A stretch of DNA of 64,000 nucleotides from Usnea hakonensis (GCA_013423325.1 BLJB01000229.1:92768-156767), one strand, 5' to 3'; shown: positions 20,324 to 32,344, counted from the stretch's first letter. Made by a program: numbers and translations. The notes: generated from the sequence alone by a model not told the origin.

Positions 20324-23052
20324 GATGGAAATGGAATGTGATGGACGAGTAGGCCTTTATTAGTTGAATAGAATGGGAATGTATATGTGATCGACACCTT
20401 CAACCTCATCAGATGTGACTTCCGTCGGCGAAAGACAAGCACTTACTGTCAGGATAGAATATAAACGAGTGAACTTGACAAGTCAAGATTGAAAAGATCG
20501 TGGCTGCAACGGTGTTAGCAAATAGCCCTTGACGACGGTAAATGCATCAATCGAGCATTTCTCTTGGAGGGTGGTGGACATACATTTCAAAAAGAGCGTA
20601 AAGGGCACAAGGACCCAGGGAAAAACGGAGAGTTTTGCGGTCTGTCTACCTCAGCAAACCTTTGATGTTGACCACGTCTTCAGATTGTTGAGAGGCACGG
20701 GAAGGTCTTTGCTGAAGAAGTATCCACACACCAAAGGGGCGTCGGGCAATCGTCAGAGTTACTGCGACCTTGACCTTGTTCAACTGGTTCTTTGTTGGCC
20801 AATCCTATCTATATCCCCATGTTCGATTTTGCGACAAGACAGTTCCAGTCTTTATTCCATGTTATCTCCACCACGTTCTAGAAAACGCCAGGTTCCGGAG
20901 GAATTCTTTGTCGCAATGGCTTGTTGTTGCAAGACCGTCTCCGAGAGGGTTGGACCGTTTGCGCCAGTTGTCTACCACCACAACATCCACCAGTATCCTA
21001 TGAGGACTCGGAATCCGTGAATGCTTTTTAATAAACAGCAATGAGTGTATGGAAAGCGCAGCAATTAAAGAGCGTGGTGGACGATGGTATGGATCGTCGC
21101 GAGGAAGGGGTGTCGGAGATTTGGGAGTGTTGGTAGGCTGTTTCTTCCCTTATAGTGCCTCCACGACGGGAAGGAGAATTGTCTGTGCAAGGAGTCGATG
21201 GCACATTGGTGTGGACGAGAAGATGAGTGGATGTTCGGTTAGTCGTGGGTCTTGACTTGTGAGAGAGAGTTGGAGTACAGTTGAAGGCAGAGGCAAGGAC
21301 AAGGTGGGAAATCGGCAGGATTGCGCTAAGATGAGCGCCAAGGCTCTAAGCCCCTAATTAAAAAGGTAGGTAATTAAATAAGGCAAGGCAAATGAAATGA
21401 ATGTTACTTTAAATGAGTCTCCTCTCCGACGAACTTATTTTTTAATCTAATCAAGCTGCCGTAAAGTAGGACTTCTACAACGTAATCACATCACATTGTT
21501 CCATTGTTGTTATTGTCTTGTTCTCACCCTTCTCCACAAGTTCCACATGAGTTTTTGAGTGTTTGAGGTTTTACATACTACGGAGTACACTGTACCCATC
21601 CGCATTACCTATTGCCATGCGCACGTTTTTGCGCTTGAATCTAACCAGATTGATCAAAAGACGGACTACGCCCGTTGGTACCTGCCACTAGCGGACTAGA
21701 ACCACGGCCGGGAGATTGAATGAATTCATCTTTGGGGAAAGTGAGCGGATTACGCCTGGTACTTATTTATGTACTTTATGCATGTGCTTTTCTATCGAAA
21801 AAATAAACATCATCGGACCGTATGTATTATATTATGTAGACGACAACCGGATCCCACCCTTTTGCAATTTGGAGAACTCATTGTTATCGTCCATAACGTC
21901 GAAAAGCCCGTTGAGACAGCTATGAGAGTGTTAAGGTGGAATTCTATAGATAGAACAGCTTACACCCAAGGAAGCGGCCTAGTAGGTATCGGTACGAGGA
22001 CCCACCTTTCAGTACCACGTTTTCCATAATTAGCGCCCCTCAGTCTCCAATCTCCATCGCATTACATTCGGCTAATCCCTTTTAGTACTAGACTCTTAAA
22101 GTAGTCGGAAGATGTACTTACGTTGGCACTTGTTATAGGTACCTAAGGGCTCAGAACAAAATAGGCAGAGAGGGGTAACTGCTGATCTTCCATCAGATAT
22201 CATTCTTTTACGTCGTATCTGATGCGAGAAAAAGGAGCACAACCCCCAGCCTTTCATCATTTCATGCAACATCCCCAATCCCCATTCAGATTTCCCCATA
22301 CCTACCAATCGTTCGGGCACAGTGCATGCCTGTGGCCGGCAACCTGCATACGGTCCGAGTCCTTTTCCTGCTGAACAGCCAAACAGCGACAGTATTTTCA
22401 CCACTCCTGAATTATTATATTTGCTGACTGCATTGCTGCGAAGTACGAGGGAAGACGCGTCGCTGATGATGCCGCAGAGAATCCCATGGTCGAAACCAGA
22501 GTTGCACTCCGTCGGACCACGGTACCTCCCATTACTATTATTATTATTATTACTCTCGCATCGCATGTCTTCGTGTCCAATCTTTCTGCCCTTCATACTG
22601 TATCGGCCGAGGGATCCACTAAACACTGAAAAGCTTGAAGCCAACTGGCAACCGCAGACTCCGCAGTACTCTAGGTACTTTATAAATGAAATCCTTGGCC
22701 AACATCCAACAATTGCGCCTTGTTAGAACGAGGCTCAATCGATGCTTTATCTGAAGCGAAGATAAAGATAAAACATTTAGAGTGGGGAAACAGAGCTAGA
22801 AACGAATCAACTTGCAACGTAAGTCTTGTAGTTGAAAGCCATTCTTGCCAGGCGATAGAAATTGATGCTAGGTATTGATGAGCCGAGAGTTCGTACTCCA
22901 GTATGTAAATCAAAAAAAATCCAATTGCTCCGTCACATTCGTTCATGCACCAATGACCACGTCAACCAAACGTGCCTGCCCATCCGTCAATGCTCTTACA
23001 GCGCAGTCCTGACTCCGCTGTCCTTTGCTCCATGACTTCATACCCATCCCAA
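20324..23052. promoter_or_regulatory. Long 5' region of MSB2, 2.7 kb without a gene
   Basis: It lies between the MSB2 start and the 3' end of the next minus-strand gene, so it should contain the MSB2 promoter and leader. It has AT-rich stretches (21350-21450, 21750-21900) and a trinucleotide run of ATT (about 22530-22552). No open frame resembles a known family. No tRNA or mobile element was recognised. Confidence 0.4.
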
Positions 23053-26000
23053 TCAATAGCTATGCATCGCCTCACTTACGACACCCACCGCGTAACAGCA
23101 TCCCGCTGTAAAGGTTCCAGCCATGATCATATGCTTCAGCGTCTTACGACGTTTGCCTGCACTTCGCTTGCTCTTCTTGGACTTGGAGCTGCTGTCTACC
23201 CATTTGCCCTGACGAGATCCTGAGAACACTGTCTCCTGCCTACGTACTTTTTTACTAGGCTGATGCTGGGCTTCCTGAAAGGCCTGCTTCTCTTTCTCAA
23301 TGCCGTCCCTGCATGTCTTGCGGGCTTCATCGACTTTCTGTGCCTTGTCAGTCTTCAAAGCTTGCTTCCGGATCTCTTTTGCCTTTCCTTGCTCCGTCTT
23401 GATTTCCTGCGATTGCGCTTGGCGTTTTCCCAAGGCTTTCATGTCGGTGACGGAGTCAAGAGCCCGATTCGCAGCAAAATCATCAGGCTCGTCTGTTTGT
23501 TTGATTTTCGCCAAATTTTGTGGAGTAACCTCTTTCTTCAACACAAGCATGTTTTGGATGGTAGAGACAGGCTTGTACCCTTTACCTCCAAGAGATTTGA
23601 TGTGAGAAAGGAACATGCCAGGATGGCTCAAACGATTGAGGAGCGCATCCAGAGGTAAAAGTGATTCTTCTCCGAGGAATGGGGGGTGCGCAGTAGCCTT
23701 GGCAGACTGGATTGTCCGGGTAGCTGGATCATAAATAAGGATACAATATGTGTTCGGCTGAATGACTTTCTCAGCCTGAGGGTCGTTGGGTGTTGGGGCT
23801 GTCAACGAAGGCTTCTTGTCGATTGTGGGCTTCTTGGGGGCAACTGCTTCACCAAAGCCTTCATTAACCAGGCGACCTAGACTGACTCCGGCTAGTTGCC
23901 CGGAAGTTCTCACGACTTGTATGGCAATGTTTTCGAAAGCACCTGGTGCCTTGGACTTGTTCATTTCATGGTCGCTAAGACCCAAAGCTTGCTTTGTTTG
24001 ACCGCGGTATTCTTGAACAATAGACTGAGCGTCACGCAGCTGACCAAAAAGCTTCTGAATGATCTCTAGAGGGTCTGAACATTGAGACTCGTCTGGGCCT
24101 GGTGAGATGTCTTTTACGGCTGCGGTATTCGAAGGAAGCTGAGATTTTAGAGATACATTCATGGACGATGAAGTAGGTTTTTTTGCCAAAGGAGTTGGAA
24201 GAACTTCAGGCTGGCGGTGTTTCGTGTCAATAGTGCCATAGGTATCTTCGTAAATTCCCCTGACTTCACGTATTAAAGCCCTATCCGCCGCGAGTTTCTG
24301 AAGCTTAGCGTTCACCTCAGCATCGTTTGCGTCCATGGCATGCGGCGCCTTTCGCTTGTACCATCGATCCCTTGCTGCAAATTCATGCACATTGCTTGCC
24401 ATATCGCCCTCGCCTTGAAGAAAGCTTTGCAGCCGACGAGGAGCTTGCTTCCGGCCAGTGTCGTTTCCTATGCCCTGGTCCAAAGGAGTCTTGTTTGAGC
24501 TCCCATCGCTACGACGTGTCTCCATGGCTTCCATGGCCAATTTTTGCGTTTTTATCTCATCTTCATGGATCTCCCGAGCTCTTTTCGCGAGTTTCTGAGC
24601 CTTCAAATTCTCTTCTTCCTTTGCAGCTTTTTCTTTCGCTTTTCGAATTTCTTGAAGCCACTGCTGTCGCAGCGAGTCGTAGTCTGCCTTCATGGCATCT
24701 AGCTTGGCTTTAAAGGGTACAATCTGAGCCTTGAGCTTGCTGGCTTTATCTCTGGCCTCGCTTTGCCCTTGACGTGCTACAGCATTCAAGGGTTTAGAAA
24801 CAAGCTCCTTCTTGGACACTGGCACCGAAACTGGTGTCTGGTCGACAAAAACAGGATCATAGTCCTTTGCGTCTGATGATTCATTTACCCATACGACAGA
24901 TGTGTCTTTCGATCCTTCCTCGTCTCTAGGCTTTTCAACCTGCCTGTTTCCCTTCGACTGAGAGCATTTATCGAGTTCTGGTGCTGTTTCTGTCTCTGCA
25001 GAGCTGTCTGCGGTCTTCTTCACAAGCTCGTTACTTGCAGCTTCTCCGTCTATATGACTCGTGCGATCTAGAAACCGGCTCGCAAAGTTCTCCTCTAGAT
25101 TTTGCCGTCGTACTAGCTTATCAGCCTTGGTCTCTTTGGGTTGATTACCGCGGAGGCCTGCAGAAGCCCTCACATCACTCGGCCGAAGCAGATCAACATC
25201 GTCAGTCTTGTTCTCCTCGGGCTTGTAGCGTAGCTGTGTACGGCTGTCTCTTGCCTTTTCATTGGTGCTTTTGCTGTTCAAATGCCGATCCAGAGCGCTC
25301 TCGATTTTGGCAGGCGTAATGTGCGGCTTGGCCTCATGATTTGGACGCGCAGACTGAGAACTTGGCTTAGGCTCCTGGGACCTACCAAAGCCTTCTTTTG
25401 CAAGCCATCCATTCCCATTCTGTGACTTCGGAAGGGGATTGTTATCGCTTGAAGGATGCGAACTTGACGAGGCTTGCGCGTGTTCTATCATGATAAAGCG
25501 ACGATCCAACGGAGACGGGGAGACCAGACCCCAGCGTTTGAATGACAGTTCGAATGCTTTTCCGGTATCCTCAACATGAGGATCGGTGTATGTAACCGTC
25601 GACACCGGGGAGGCAGATGTTTTCAAGACTTTGCGGTTTGTGATTGGATCAATCTCATATTCCTGGTCACATGCCTTTGAAGGCGTCGCTTCGCTCTTTG
25701 GCTGTCCCTCGCGAGTATCCCCAATCTCGGACGATCTCGAAGTACTTGACTTCGACTTTGAGGACGAATTCTTCAGAGTGGTTTCATTCTTTGGTATGGA
25801 GGTTTTCTTGGGAGCTTGGGTCCCAGTATCTTCTCCACTAAGATTCAACCAACTCGTACCGAATAAGGCCGTGTAAGGATCATGTTCTACTGTTTTCATA
25901 AAGTCCTCGTATTGTTTCAACTTTTGCGTTTCCCACCTGGCATACCAATCTTCTACTTCACTCGTCTTGGCCTCGCTCCTCGAGCGGGGAGATACATTGG

Positions 26001-26334
26001 GCTTCTTTCCCCACGAGCTTGAGAATCGCCATTCCTGGATGGGGACGTATCTAGGATAGTACCTTCGAAGATGCTGACCACCCCATAGGGTACTCCGGTA
26101 AAGTTGCTTCCGGGTCATGTCTTTGCCGGCAGATAATCCACGAAGGAAACCTTTGTATACCTTTGCTGCACATCTGGTGTTGTTTCTGTGCTTGGATCCC
26201 CAAGAGAAGTCGCGAGAGAAGGCGAAGAGGGAAATGGGTGGGCCTTGACTGGTCCTTGAGTGGCTCAATATGATGGTCGGCTTTTGCGAGCTATGCAGAC
26301 TCCGAGACGGTAAAGTCTTCGGTGATGAGATCAT
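23053..26334 (-). CDS. Large charged protein of unknown function, possible membrane anchor at C-terminus
   Basis: Single exon, 1093 aa; I do not recognise the family. The N-terminus is basic and Ser-rich (MISSPKTLPSRSLHSSQKPT), as in mitochondrial presequences, followed by an Arg-rich segment ending YYPRYVPIQEWRFSSSWGKK. Residues about 110-160 (EVEDWYARWETQKLKQYEDF, DPYTALFGTSWLNLSG) look conserved and structured. The middle is disordered and charged. Residues about 540-610 are a coiled coil (KLKAQIVPFKAKLDAMKADY, then Lys/Glu/Ala-rich). Around 865-925 there is another ordered block (NTYCILIYDPATRTIQSAKA, LLPLDALLNRLSHPGMFLSH, KSLGGKGYKPVSTIQNMLVL). The last about 30 residues contain a basic stretch (KSKKSKRSAGKRRKTLKH) and a single hydrophobic helix (MAGTFTAGCCYAVGVV). 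A mitochondrial inner-membrane or tail-anchored location is inference only. Confidence 0.8.
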   Translation of the reverse strand: MISSPKTLPSRSLHSSQKPTIILSHSRTSQGPPISLFAFSRDFSWGSKHRNNTRCAAKVYKGFLRGLSAGKDMTRKQLYRSTLWGGQHLRRYYPRYVPIQEWRFSSSWGKKPNVSPRSRSEAKTSEVEDWYARWETQKLKQYEDFMKTVEHDPYTALFGTSWLNLSGEDTGTQAPKKTSIPKNETTLKNSSSKSKSSTSRSSEIGDTREGQPKSEATPSKACDQEYEIDPITNRKVLKTSASPVSTVTYTDPHVEDTGKAFELSFKRWGLVSPSPLDRRFIMIEHAQASSSSHPSSDNNPLPKSQNGNGWLAKEGFGRSQEPKPSSQSARPNHEAKPHITPAKIESALDRHLNSKSTNEKARDSRTQLRYKPEENKTDDVDLLRPSDVRASAGLRGNQPKETKADKLVRRQNLEENFASRFLDRTSHIDGEAASNELVKKTADSSAETETAPELDKCSQSKGNRQVEKPRDEEGSKDTSVVWVNESSDAKDYDPVFVDQTPVSVPVSKKELVSKPLNAVARQGQSEARDKASKLKAQIVPFKAKLDAMKADYDSLRQQWLQEIRKAKEKAAKEEENLKAQKLAKRAREIHEDEIKTQKLAMEAMETRRSDGSSNKTPLDQGIGNDTGRKQAPRRLQSFLQGEGDMASNVHEFAARDRWYKRKAPHAMDANDAEVNAKLQKLAADRALIREVRGIYEDTYGTIDTKHRQPEVLPTPLAKKPTSSSMNVSLKSQLPSNTAAVKDISPGPDESQCSDPLEIIQKLFGQLRDAQSIVQEYRGQTKQALGLSDHEMNKSKAPGAFENIAIQVVRTSGQLAGVSLGRLVNEGFGEAVAPKKPTIDKKPSLTAPTPNDPQAEKVIQPNTYCILIYDPATRTIQSAKATAHPPFLGEESLLPLDALLNRLSHPGMFLSHIKSLGGKGYKPVSTIQNMLVLKKEVTPQNLAKIKQTDEPDDFAANRALDSVTDMKALGKRQAQSQEIKTEQGKAKEIRKQALKTDKAQKVDEARKTCRDGIEKEKQAFQEAQHQPSKKVRRQETVFSGSRQGKWVDSSSKSKKSKRSAGKRRKTLKHMIMAGTFTAGCCYAVGVVSEAMHSY

Positions 26335-27772
26335 GATGTTGGTAGATTAGAGTGTCATATTATGGCGTTATGATATTGCAAGAAGAGTTTAGCCTGCCTC
26401 AGCCAGGCAGCTCAAAGACGAGTAACAATCCCAAGAAGAGATGATATGAGAGTGTTCGATATACCACCATATGCGGGGTTATGGGACCCACTTTTAACTA
26501 ACATCAGATTATACTTTAGGGTTCTTCTCTAAAGCACAATTCGCCTTTTAATTCTTGATAATTCACTTCTTCGAATCGCGGATGCAGAAGACAACATCAA
26601 AACTTACAAGAGGCTGTGGCGATAGTTTACATGTGTCTTTTCAAATATATGGCATGAAAGCTCTAATAAAAACGCAAATGTCAATGCATGACTGCACTAG
26701 AAATCAGTCCACAGTATCACGTTCCAACACCTACGAGCTACTATCGATACGATATTCTCTCGTACACCTTCAAAAGCTGGTAAAAGATACTGAGGAGCTG
26801 CTATAGACCATTCTTTGCTTCAATGCTCTTGCAGACAGCCGGTGCTTAATGAATGGCAAAACCCATCTAAGCAATCTTTCAACGTTCCCCTTCGCGACGA
26901 CATGATTTGAACAGTCACTCCATCAGTCATTCTATCTGCTAAAGACACATCTCATCGCAGCAGCTGGTCTCGTGCGGAGAAAAGACAAGAACCTCATTCC
27001 TATGGTCAAGAAAAGCAACATCTTGTAACATTTTCCACAATGCTACCACTCTTAGCGTTAATTCTGCCCTGTCCTCGGATGTATCCAAGATCCCTTGGAG
27101 GCATGACAGGAATATGGTGGGTACTCCCACACCGCCTTGCTTTTGCTGTCCGTATCGCCACCGTTTCCCCAAGAGAGACAACAGACAGGGCCTCTTCATC
27201 CCCAGATCTGTCCTCATAACGCAAGGAGATCCCGTCTCGTCCTTTCACATCGGATTGAAAAGCCTTAAGCCATCGTCCTAACGCTAGATTGCGTCCAGAC
27301 TCCCTCAGGCGTATACAAGTCTTAATTGATAAAGTGGCAAAAGGGTCCATCAGCTTAGGCATGTCACACCTGAGCGCCATTCGAGTGATTTACATCTCGC
27401 TATCTAAGCGTGGTATGTAACTCGTATTGGTCGTAGCAAGACTTCATTGATAACGTTCTGGAATGAGGTTTGTTGGATTTAATATTCAATACTGCTGTTC
27501 AACGACATAATTTTCCATGCGTCTATTAGCTTGTCGATGCCGATTAATTATTCTACTCGTAAGATACTTTATAATTCTCCCAGGAGCCACTGATTCTCTC
27601 AACGTTCAACTCAAAGACCGCCACAGACTTGTTGTCTATTTGACATCAACATTAGGAACCTTCTTTCCGCACACTCACGATCCCACCAAGGTGCTTCGGG
27701 TTGTAGTGCTCTTCATGTACGCCTTCCGCGATCCATGTACTACAAGCTGTCTCTGATTCCCCTATTCTTCTC
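26335..27772. other. Intergenic, 1.4 kb
   Basis: Upstream region of the 1093-aa gene plus the 3' flank of the lactonase gene. A 124-codon minus-strand frame (27006-27380) starts and stops cleanly but matches nothing I know and has no supporting intron or context; I leave it unassigned. Confidence 0.35.
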
Positions 27773-29127
27773 TTAGATTCCCAACAAAGCCCCCCTCGTA
27801 TGGTCCCCCATCTTCACTCTCCAGAGTTTATGTTCCCCAAAACACCACATCTCGCCGTTCCTCCCGAAGCAGAAATTCGCACAGCCCTTCTCAATCTGTA
27901 TCTTTCCAATTAGCATCCCAGCCGGGTTCCAGACGTTTATGCCGTCTCCGCAACCGCTGTATACGTTGCCGAACACGTCACATTTGATCCCATCCGGCGC
28001 ACCTGTATCTGCATAAGCAAACACACGGCGGTTGGTCAGATAAGGCGAGTCATGTTCCCAAAGAATAGAATACGCATAGATGGTGGCAGCACGACGGCAG
28101 TCAATGCTGCCGTCGCCGTGAATGAGATCAGTATCCGTGATGTAGACCGTGGTCTCGTCTGGCGAGAAACAGATGCCGTTTGGTCTGCCAAAACCATCCG
28201 CTACTACTCTGATATCGCCTGTGCTGGGGTCAAAGCGGTAGACAAGCTGCGGGAGTTGTGGTTTGGGCCGGAAACCTTGCTCATAACCGTAGATTGGATC
28301 CGTAAACCAGATAGAGCCGTCAGAGTGGACAACAACGTCATTGGGGGAATTGAAGGGGCGTGAATGGTAGTTGTTAAGAAGAGTGGTGGTTTTGTGGGGC
28401 CGTTTGGCTTCCATATATATAAGACCAGAGGGTTCACGTAGTGATCCTTGTGCGCAAATTATGAGGCCGTCGCGGTAATTGGTTCCGCCATTGGCCATGT
28501 AATTGCGCTCTGGACATCTTACTTTGTCGCGCGTGAAATCGGTAGGAGAGAAGAACTCGATTTTGGTGATGACTATTGTTTTATTGCGAGTGGTAACCGC
28601 GTCTGGAGAGGAGTCTTCCAGCTGGTTCGAGGTTATGAAGAGGGTGTTACTGGGGGGGTAAAAGACGCCGGCTTCATGAAAATAGGGAGCGCGGGGGTCG
28701 TGTATAAGGAGCTGGAGAGTCGGATTGGACCCGAGGAGAGGAAGAAAGGAGTCGTGATATATGAGAAAGGGTTTTGGCTGAGGGGCCGTTGGAGATACAA
28801 GAGTGGATCTTGCCAGTGGTCAGTCACAGATGCTGGAAGCGAAGCATCAAGGTCTACATACTGCCACAATGCCTCGCTCTGCCGATTGATGCGTTGAAGG
28901 TTCCGATTGTCACCCCATACCTGTTGGGAAGAAGCTCTTGTTGAAGACGAAGCTCTCTGCTGAGGGGTAGCTGGAGAAGATGGGCGAGAATTGGACGCGG
29001 TGGATGGCCTGCCGCTGTCTCTTTTATTGGAAGATTTGGAAGAGTCGGAGAAGGAGACCTTATGATTTGGAGAAAGTAGATTGCCGTCAGATGTTTTGGG
29101 ACGGTGCCATAAATTCAGATGCGACAT
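27773..29127 (-). CDS. SMP-30/gluconolactonase-like beta-propeller protein
   Basis: Predicted sugar or other lactone hydrolase of the SMP-30/LRE-like family. Two exons fit best: 29127-28921 and 28777-27773, 403 aa. The intron is GTATGG...CTCAG with a CTGAC branch site. The propeller begins PKPFLIYHDSFLPLLG, then HEAGVFYPPSNTLFITSNQL with the metal-binding Glu. Family segments follow: MANGGTNYRDGLIICAQG, FNSPNDVVVHSDGSIWFTDP (Asn ligand), DGFGRPNGICFSPDETTVYITDT (Asn and Asp ligands), and GAPDGIKCDVFGNVYSGCGDGI (catalytic Asp). Exon 1 would add an unusual Ser/Arg-rich 69-residue N-terminus. The propeller frame has no upstream Met of its own, so some upstream exon is required, but this particular one is the least certain part. 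Confidence 0.8.
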
Positions 29128-30153
29128 GGTCGCAGCCTTGGCAGTGGGGGATTGTTTTGCCTTGCGTTACCTCGGCAGATTGCGCAATTTTAGGCGGGGT
29201 ATATGTTTATAGCGAAGGTATCAAAGTGCTGAGGAAGACGAAGAAGACCAATACGGAGAAAACAAACATGTGGAATATCAGGTATATATAGAAGAAAGCA
29301 AAGAAGCAAGAGATGACGAGCAAGAAGACAAGAAGGAAACGGCTCAGCGAGCCGATTCGACAATAATTGTAGGAGACATAGCCTTGGCTGCCGTGTCTAC
29401 CTAAGGTACCTTACCTTACTTGGAGGTATATTTAGCGCTACAGCCACACAAATTCAACAAGTCCGCGTTGATGTCCTACCCCTAAGGTTGCTAAGTCAGT
29501 AGGGCTGAACACCAAAGATTTTTGGATGAGGCATGGCAAATCATTAATTGTTGATTGGTATTCCCTGTAGCACGAGACGTAGGTAATTTTATTTCGTCAG
29601 GGCCCCGTTTTAAACGTGCCTATCTAGTATCTACTACTTTAATTCCTCCACGTTCTCCTAAAGTAATTTACCGGTCTCGCCTGTCATGAATATGACGATT
29701 TGGACCAATTGGCTTTCATAAGTACTCGGTAGTAAACGTATCTTTCGAGCTAATGTTTTTCTCTTCTTGGTGCAGACTGCGGTGTACCTGTACTCGTACT
29801 ATATGGGATGCTTTTTTTGTTTTTTTTAAATTGGCTACTTCTTTCTTCGGGCTGGGCGAAACAATTCCCTTCAGCTTGTGCCTGTCAGCCTTGTATCTTA
29901 TACCACAGTACTTTACGATGAGGCAGGATTGAGATCGCCGCACTTGCATGATGCGCGTCAGACTCAGCCCCTAGCCTTGCTGGGCGTAATCATCGGCCCG
30001 AAATGATACCTTAAGTACTTTACTTTACTCACCTCTTAGTACTTTACTTTACTCACCTAAGGTACCTTGCTCGTATCCAATAAAGTATCGGACATGCGGA
30101 GTGAGTAGTACATCGGTCTAGTCCACTTTAGGTAGCAGGGTATCCCAAAAATT
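29128..30153. other. Intergenic, 1.0 kb, with a 24-bp tandem duplication
   Basis: 5' flank of the lactonase gene and 3' flank of AFG1. It has many GTACCTTACC and AAGTACTTTAC-type words, common in this genome's spacers. No gene is seen. Confidence 0.4.
30014..30061. repeat. Two tandem copies of a 24-bp unit
   Basis: AGTACTTTACTTTACTCACC followed by four bases occurs twice head to tail, with small differences at the unit ends. Confidence 0.8.
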
Positions 30154-32028
30154 CTACATCGAATCTTCTCTCCAACGGCTCCTTACTCTCTGCCATCCCC
30201 TTTTCTCGTCCAAACCCCCTCTGTGCTCCATTCCCAATCCTCGCTCAACCCAATCCTGACTCCCCATTTCGCTCAGCCTGCTTAAGGCTCGAGAAAAGGC
30301 GAATCTCTCTTCGTCGCCCGAGAAGAGACTGCTGTTTTTCAGCATCTTCATGTTCATCCCGAGATCATCCATCATCTGGCGCATCACATCATCCACGCCT
30401 TCGTGATCCTCTGCATATTTGACTGAGCCAGTCTTCCTGCCGCCTTCGAGGGCATCATCGACTTCGTCGGGGGACATGAAGAGCTGAAAGAGGGGCACCG
30501 CTGTGGTCAGAACCAATTTCGCCTATTGTACGGATCAGTATCAACAAGACATGAGCGCTGCACTGAATTCAAGGCCTACACGACTCTCGTAGACAGCGTC
30601 AATGAAAGTAATAAACCTTCTTGCCAAGTCCCTTTCTCGATGCGTCATACCGGGTACTCCGGTGACTACGAAAGCATGGTAGCTCCTCATTAATTCCAGA
30701 TAGTCGGCAGCTCCGGTTGCTCTCCCAATTAATTCATCGAATTTAAACATGGCCGCACTCCCACTGGCTTTGGGGATATCGATATTCCTTCCCCAGACAT
30801 GCTGGGTGGCCGTATGGGGTGGATCGTGATCGAAGTCACCGAAGAATCGAAACCATCTGTCGGCATGGGTAGTGGCGGCTTTGTCGAGAGGATGATGGTA
30901 AACGCCAGAAGGTGGCCTTGGTATCTTTCGGTAATCGGTTGTGGAGTCAAGATTCAGGACCCTAAGACTAGTTTCAAGCAGGTTTATGCAGGGAATGAAC
31001 GACTGGCGCTGAATGCCATTTTTGTACAGGTCATTAGGCTGCCGATTGGAGGTAGTGACGAGGACTACTCCGTGCGACATTAGGGCCTCAAGCAGACTGC
31101 ACTTTGTCAGATCCTGGGTCTTCAAGAGGCCGTGACGCAACCTGCCTTCTCAATATCATAGCATCAGCAACATCTGTACACTGGAACTCGTCAAAACAGA
31201 GCACACTCCCTTTCTCAGCAATATCAGCAGCAACATATTGTACAGCATCCAGATCGGTCCCATGCTCCATCTTCATCGCATGCAGTCTCTTATGTACATC
31301 CTGCATGAAATTGTGAAAATGTATGCGTGTCTTCGAAGTAATATTATGTGGCAAAGTATCATAAAACATATCCATCAACATTGTTTTCCCACTACCTACA
31401 TCTCCAAACATGTAAAGCCCCTTCGGTAGATTCGGAGGTAATTGAGTACGCTTTTTTTGAGGCTTGCTGTGGAACAAAGACCCAAGAAAGAATCGTGAAG
31501 GAGACGTCTTCAGAGACTCGATGCTTGGGTGTACTACTCTAGGGGCGTGGTAGTCTTTGAGCATATCATGAAGGTCTTGCAGACTCTGCACGATTCCTGT
31601 GATGTACATTAGCACGGCTGCCTTCGAGGTGCACAACAGGTAGTACCTCGCTGATGCTCATCCTCTCTGAGTTGATGTGTTTGCACGCGCTCGTCGTACT
31701 CATTGAGAGGGCCCCACATGTCGGGGTTTGCTGGGCAACGATCAGCCCGCGCTCACTGCTGCACATATTTAGCAGTCTTACAATGGCTCACTGTGGCCAT
31801 GGTTCTCCGAAATCCTGATCTGAGCTTTTGTATCTGTACCGATCTCGTAGAGAGCGCCCTACGTCGTAGTGCGGTGCCATTTCGTCTTCTCAGCGTTACC
31901 TCTGATGGCGAATTTCGGGGATATTCACAGCACAAGCTCCTACGAAATCGCCAAATTGTCGTCGATCGTAGCTCAGCGAAAGCATGTCTAAGGGCCAGTA
32001 AAGGCGCACTGTACACTGCTAGTCCCAT
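30154..32028 (-). CDS. afg1: AFG1/LACE1-family mitochondrial ATPase
   Basis: AAA-like P-loop ATPase of the mitochondrial inner membrane, linked to turnover of misfolded or excess respiratory-chain subunits. Five exons (32028-31782, 31730-31647, 31596-31146, 31096-30580, 30522-30154) join in phase to 555 aa. The N-terminus is a basic mitochondrial presequence (ALRHAFAELRSTTIWRFRRS). Then NPDMWGPLNEYDERV, the Walker A loop in LYMFGDVGSGKTMLMDMFYD, RIHFHNFMQDVHKRLH, Walker B with LCFDEFQCTDVADAMILR, and sensor region VLVTTSNRQPNDLYKNGIQR. The C-terminal half has RRFITFIDAVYESRAKLVLT. Intron 3 (31145-31097) has a GC donor (AAG|GCAGGT); this is the only splice I found that keeps frame. It gives ILR-S-LLEAL, where relatives have Arg, Lys or Gln. 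A sequencing or assembly error there is possible. Confidence 0.92.
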
Positions 32029-32344
32029 ATCTCAAGCGCGGTAGAAGCCTCGATATTTGTCGTACTCCACAGAAGAGAGGTGGGCTGACAGTTCGAACAT
32101 TGAACATCGGCAACAGTGCATGGCTGGAAGCGTAGTATTTGTCTGAAATGCAAACATCCCTTTGGCACCAGTAGTGACGATATGTTGTTGGTCGCGAAAG
32201 AAGCTTCAGACTCTACCAGACTTTGGTTTAGGTCCTGCGGTAGATTTGCGCTTGATACCTCCAGCTCCTAAATTGCCTTCTACGACGTCACAGGGGTTCA
32301 CCATGAGCTATGAGCCCCCTACTCCGGAAGAAAGACATATTTAA

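Noticed and set aside
21650..21715. Minus-strand segment with a B-box-like GGTTCTAGTCC
   Set aside because: No matching A box or foldable cloverleaf found around it.
27006..27380. 124-codon minus-strand frame
   Set aside because: Closed by start and stop but with no recognisable domain or context; too weak to call a gene.
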